8,554 bases of DNA from an uncultured Lachnospiraceae bacterium (GTDB lineage Bacteria > Bacillota > Clostridia > Lachnospirales > Lachnospiraceae), in NCBI GenBank assembly GCA_910579685.1, contig CAJTVN010000056.1:1-8554 (forward strand), read 5' to 3'. The notes under the pieces are model-generated. The model was not told the DNA's origin. It saw nothing but the letters and a program-made list of their open reading frames with translations, and ran no database searches. The position numbers and the translations under genes were made by a program. This document shows positions 7,215-8,554 of this stretch, piece after piece (the first letter of the stretch is position 1; each line of letters starts with the position of its first letter).

Positions 7215-7240
7215 AAAAAAGCCCGTCCCCAAGGACAGGC
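7215..7240 (-). terminator. Rho-independent terminator of the regulator/kinase unit
   Basis: On the minus strand GCCTGTCC (7240-7233), loop TTGG, GGACGGGC (7228-7221) form an 8-base-pair GC-rich stem with one G-U pair. Six T residues follow directly (7220-7215). It lies 13 bases after the stop codon of the GHKL kinase gene and separates the regulatory pair from the polysaccharide operon. Confidence 0.9.
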
Positions 7241-7253
7241 CCCATTTTCCGAA

Positions 7254-8015
7254 TTACGATTCTCTTTCCCCATTTTCAAAGTACAGGATTCCCCTGATCG
7301 CAAACCAGCTCTCCTCCTGCCGCTCCCACAGCTCTCCCTGGTACTTAACCACGATCCGCTTTATGGTTTTTAAGCCGATCCCATGACGTCCCCTGTCCCC
7401 TTTGACCGTGACGAGCTCTCCTTTTCGTCCTCTTTTCAGCCTTCCATCGAAACGGTTCGCCATCTGAAAATAAAACGCCGTCTCATCCGAGCTCAGTTTA
7501 AAGCAGATCTTTCGTTCGTCTGCCGGAATCCGGGCACAGGCTTCCAGCGCATTGTCAAACAGATTCCCCAGCAGGGAATTGAGATCCGCATCCCCGATCA
7601 AAACCTTTCCCGCAAGGCGGATTTCCCTTTCCACCCCTGTATTCTGTTTCGCCGCCTGCCGAAGCTTAAAGCTGACAATGGAATCTATGCCAATATTGCC
7701 GGTATTTATCACGGGAAGAGCGGCCCCAAGTTCCTCAATGCCGCTGCGGCACAGCTTTCCAAGCTCCTCATACCGCCTGTTTTCCACATAGCTAAGCGCC
7801 AGTATATGCCGGTTGCCAAGCTCGTGCCTGATCCTGCGCAGCTTTTCCCACTGCTTCTCCATTTCCTCGTATCTGATCTTATAATATTCATTCTGCTTTT
7901 TGAGCAGGTCGTAATCCGCCGTCCGCTTCTTTTGCAGCCTCAGTTCCCGATACATGCCGCAGATCAGCGCAGAAGACAGAAGCATTCCCACGGCACTTTT
8001 CCCCATCTTAAACAT
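7254..8015 (-). CDS. GHKL-type sensor histidine kinase with a single membrane anchor
   Basis: Sensor kinase of 253 residues of the AgrC/GHKL type. One hydrophobic segment (about 7-21) is followed by a charged coiled-coil-like stretch (about 30-62). Then comes the phosphoacceptor region RIRHELGNRHILALSYV (61-77, likely His64), and the ATPase domain with N-box GNLFDNALEA (150-159) and G-box HGIGLKTIKRIV (211-222). Family members usually have five to seven N-terminal helices for peptide sensing; here that part is almost absent, so any signal would have to be cytoplasmic or come through a partner. The longest ATG (8015) overlaps the XRE gene by 8 bases. The ATG at 8006, three codons later, has AGGA 8 bases upstream and is the more likely start. 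There is no response regulator next to it. A terminator follows the stop codon. Confidence 0.85.
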   Translation of the reverse strand: MFKMGKSAVGMLLSSALICGMYRELRLQKKRTADYDLLKKQNEYYKIRYEEMEKQWEKLRRIRHELGNRHILALSYVENRRYEELGKLCRSGIEELGAALPVINTGNIGIDSIVSFKLRQAAKQNTGVEREIRLAGKVLIGDADLNSLLGNLFDNALEACARIPADERKICFKLSSDETAFYFQMANRFDGRLKRGRKGELVTVKGDRGRHGIGLKTIKRIVVKYQGELWERQEESWFAIRGILYFENGERES

Positions 8016-8382
8016 CCTTTTTGGCTGACGGGCCGTCGGATGCGCTGTTGCGGTAATAACTCACCTCTCTCAAAATGCTCAGAAGCACTCTCAGCTCCTC
8101 GTCAGAGCGATCCTCAAGGAATTCCGCAATCTCGCTGTTGTAAATCACTCTTCCCCTCTTCATGCTGCCGCAGACCAATTCGTCCAGAGAGCTGTCCAGT
8201 ACATTGGCAATCGCCACAAGCTTTTTAAGCCCGATCTTGCTCCTCGCATTCTCCACATTGCTAAGATGCTGTGTGGAAACCTGGGCTTTCTCAGCCAGCT
8301 CGATCTGGGTCAAGCCGCAGCTCTTCCTCTTTTTCCGTATTCTGCTTCCCATATCCCTGTAATCCACTGCCAACTGATTCAC
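8008..8382 (-). CDS. XRE-family transcriptional regulator
   Basis: Small DNA-binding protein of 124 residues. A Cro/C1-type helix-turn-helix fills about residues 12-70: MGSRIRKKRKSCGLTQIELA (11-30), then the recognition region VSTQHLSNVENARSKIG (35-51), then KLVAIANVLDSSLDELV (54-70). The rest (71-124) contains an acidic helix (EIAEFLEDRSDEELRVLLSIL, 84-104) that may serve in dimerisation. The opening VDY-x-x-MG-x-RIR is common among clostridial XRE proteins. The start given is GTG at 8382. An in-frame TTG at 8373 has AGGTG upstream and is a real alternative, and an ATG at 8352 is less likely because it would cut into the domain. The gene overlaps or abuts the kinase gene, so the two are probably co-translated. 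Its targets are unknown; controlling itself or the adjacent operon is an inference. Confidence 0.87.
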   Translation of the reverse strand: MNQLAVDYRDMGSRIRKKRKSCGLTQIELAEKAQVSTQHLSNVENARSKIGLKKLVAIANVLDSSLDELVCGSMKRGRVIYNSEIAEFLEDRSDEELRVLLSILREVSYYRNSASDGPSAKKDV

Positions 8383-8412
8383 CTGCCCGCATCTGCTTTC
8401 CTTTTGCCGTAA

Positions 8413-8432
8413 AGTCTGTTATGTAACTGATT
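8413..8432. promoter_or_regulatory. Candidate operator: imperfect inverted repeat before the XRE gene
   Basis: Two 9-base arms (8413-8421 and 8424-8432) around a 2-base centre match at 7 of 9 positions. The site lies about 30 bases upstream of the XRE start, just downstream of the TTGACT hexamer, where an autoregulator could bind. The size suits an XRE dimer. It is a weak candidate that rests on symmetry and position only. Confidence 0.25.
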
Positions 8433-8443
8433 TAAGTCAACAC

Positions 8444-8512
8444 CCCCGCCGCAAGCAACGAGACATCAAGCTTGCAGCGCTGCACAGCAGCGGGGTATAT
8501 GACCCTTGCGGC
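8444..8512. repeat. Nested inverted repeats (possible dispersed intergenic element)
   Basis: GCCGCAAG (8448-8455) is repeated inverted as CTTGCGGC (8505-8512). CCCCGC (8444-8449) is repeated inverted as GCGGGG (8490-8495). Between them lies the 12-base palindrome TGCAGCGCTGCA (8473-8484). The two outer pairs share bases 8448-8449, so they would be alternative structures rather than one stem. The GC-rich character differs from the adjoining AT-richer promoter region. This resembles a REP-like or other intergenic repeat, but copy number cannot be seen from one window. Confidence 0.5.
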
Positions 8513-8554
8513 ATTCGCCAAATGTCTGCTTCGCAGCCGCCTGGCTCATTGCTC

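Larger units (their letters stand above)
8383..8554. other. Non-coding region upstream of the XRE gene
   Basis: No coding region is convincing here. The part nearest the gene (8393-8440) is AT-richer and carries a TTGACT -35-like hexamer on the minus strand (8440-8435), but I find no good -10 at 16-18 bases. A weak AAGGAAAG sequence lies too far from the GTG to be a clear ribosome binding site. From 8444 outward the DNA is GC-rich and full of nested inverted repeats. The true promoter of the regulator gene is unresolved. Confidence 0.5.

Noticed and set aside
7383..8228. Plus-strand open frame of 281 codons opposite the kinase and XRE genes
   Set aside because: It crosses two well-supported minus-strand genes, has no domain-like pattern, and no ribosome binding site that I can see.
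8435..8440. TTGACT on the minus strand as the -35 of the XRE promoter
   Set aside because: No acceptable -10 hexamer lies 16-18 bases downstream, so I did not list it as a promoter.

Overview
The window looks like a chromosomal segment from a Gram-positive, moderately GC-rich anaerobe of the Clostridia, most likely Lachnospiraceae. This is inferred from strong AGAGGAG-type ribosome binding sites, an EpsG-type polymerase, a Wzz-like protein of the Gram-positive CapA kind, a GHKL sensor kinase and an XRE regulator, without database comparison. All eight genes I can support lie on the minus strand, so the biological reading direction runs from high to low coordinates.

Right part (8554 to 7215): about 170 bases of non-coding DNA contain nested inverted repeats. 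They lead into a two-gene regulatory unit: a small XRE-family DNA-binding protein, overlapped by a short GHKL histidine kinase that has only one membrane segment. The unit closes with a clear Rho-independent terminator. No response regulator is present.

Middle and left part (7213 to 96): directly behind that terminator sits a well-formed SigA-type promoter (TTGTGA, 17 bases, TATACT with an extended -10). It drives a tight six-gene surface polysaccharide operon. In order of transcription the genes encode: a DPM1/GtrB-type polyprenyl-phosphate glycosyltransferase with two C-terminal membrane segments; a GT2 glycosyltransferase; the initiating polyprenyl-phosphate sugar-1-phosphate transferase; a Wzz-like chain-length protein with a degenerate BY-kinase-like cytoplasmic tail; and a GT2 glycosyltransferase of the VINQ/RGVGLSRN type. 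An EpsG-type (Wzy-like) polymerase and a WcaA-like GT2 glycosyltransferase complete the set, giving seven genes in the operon. Gaps between genes are from 37 bases down to overlaps of 8 bases, so this is one transcription unit.

Together these genes would start a lipid-linked repeat unit on undecaprenyl phosphate (sugar-1-phosphate transferase), extend it (three soluble GT2 enzymes), polymerise it (EpsG-type protein) and set chain length (Wzz-like protein). The GtrB-like enzyme would supply a lipid-linked monosaccharide for decoration. No Wzx flippase, active tyrosine kinase, phosphatase, GtrA-like flippase or nucleotide-sugar synthesis gene is visible, so the cluster is partial or continues to the left of position 1. 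The last 95 bases show a hairpin without a U-tract and no convincing terminator.

Totals: two regulatory genes plus seven polysaccharide genes, nine coding regions in all. I saw no tRNA, rRNA, CRISPR array, transposase or phage gene.
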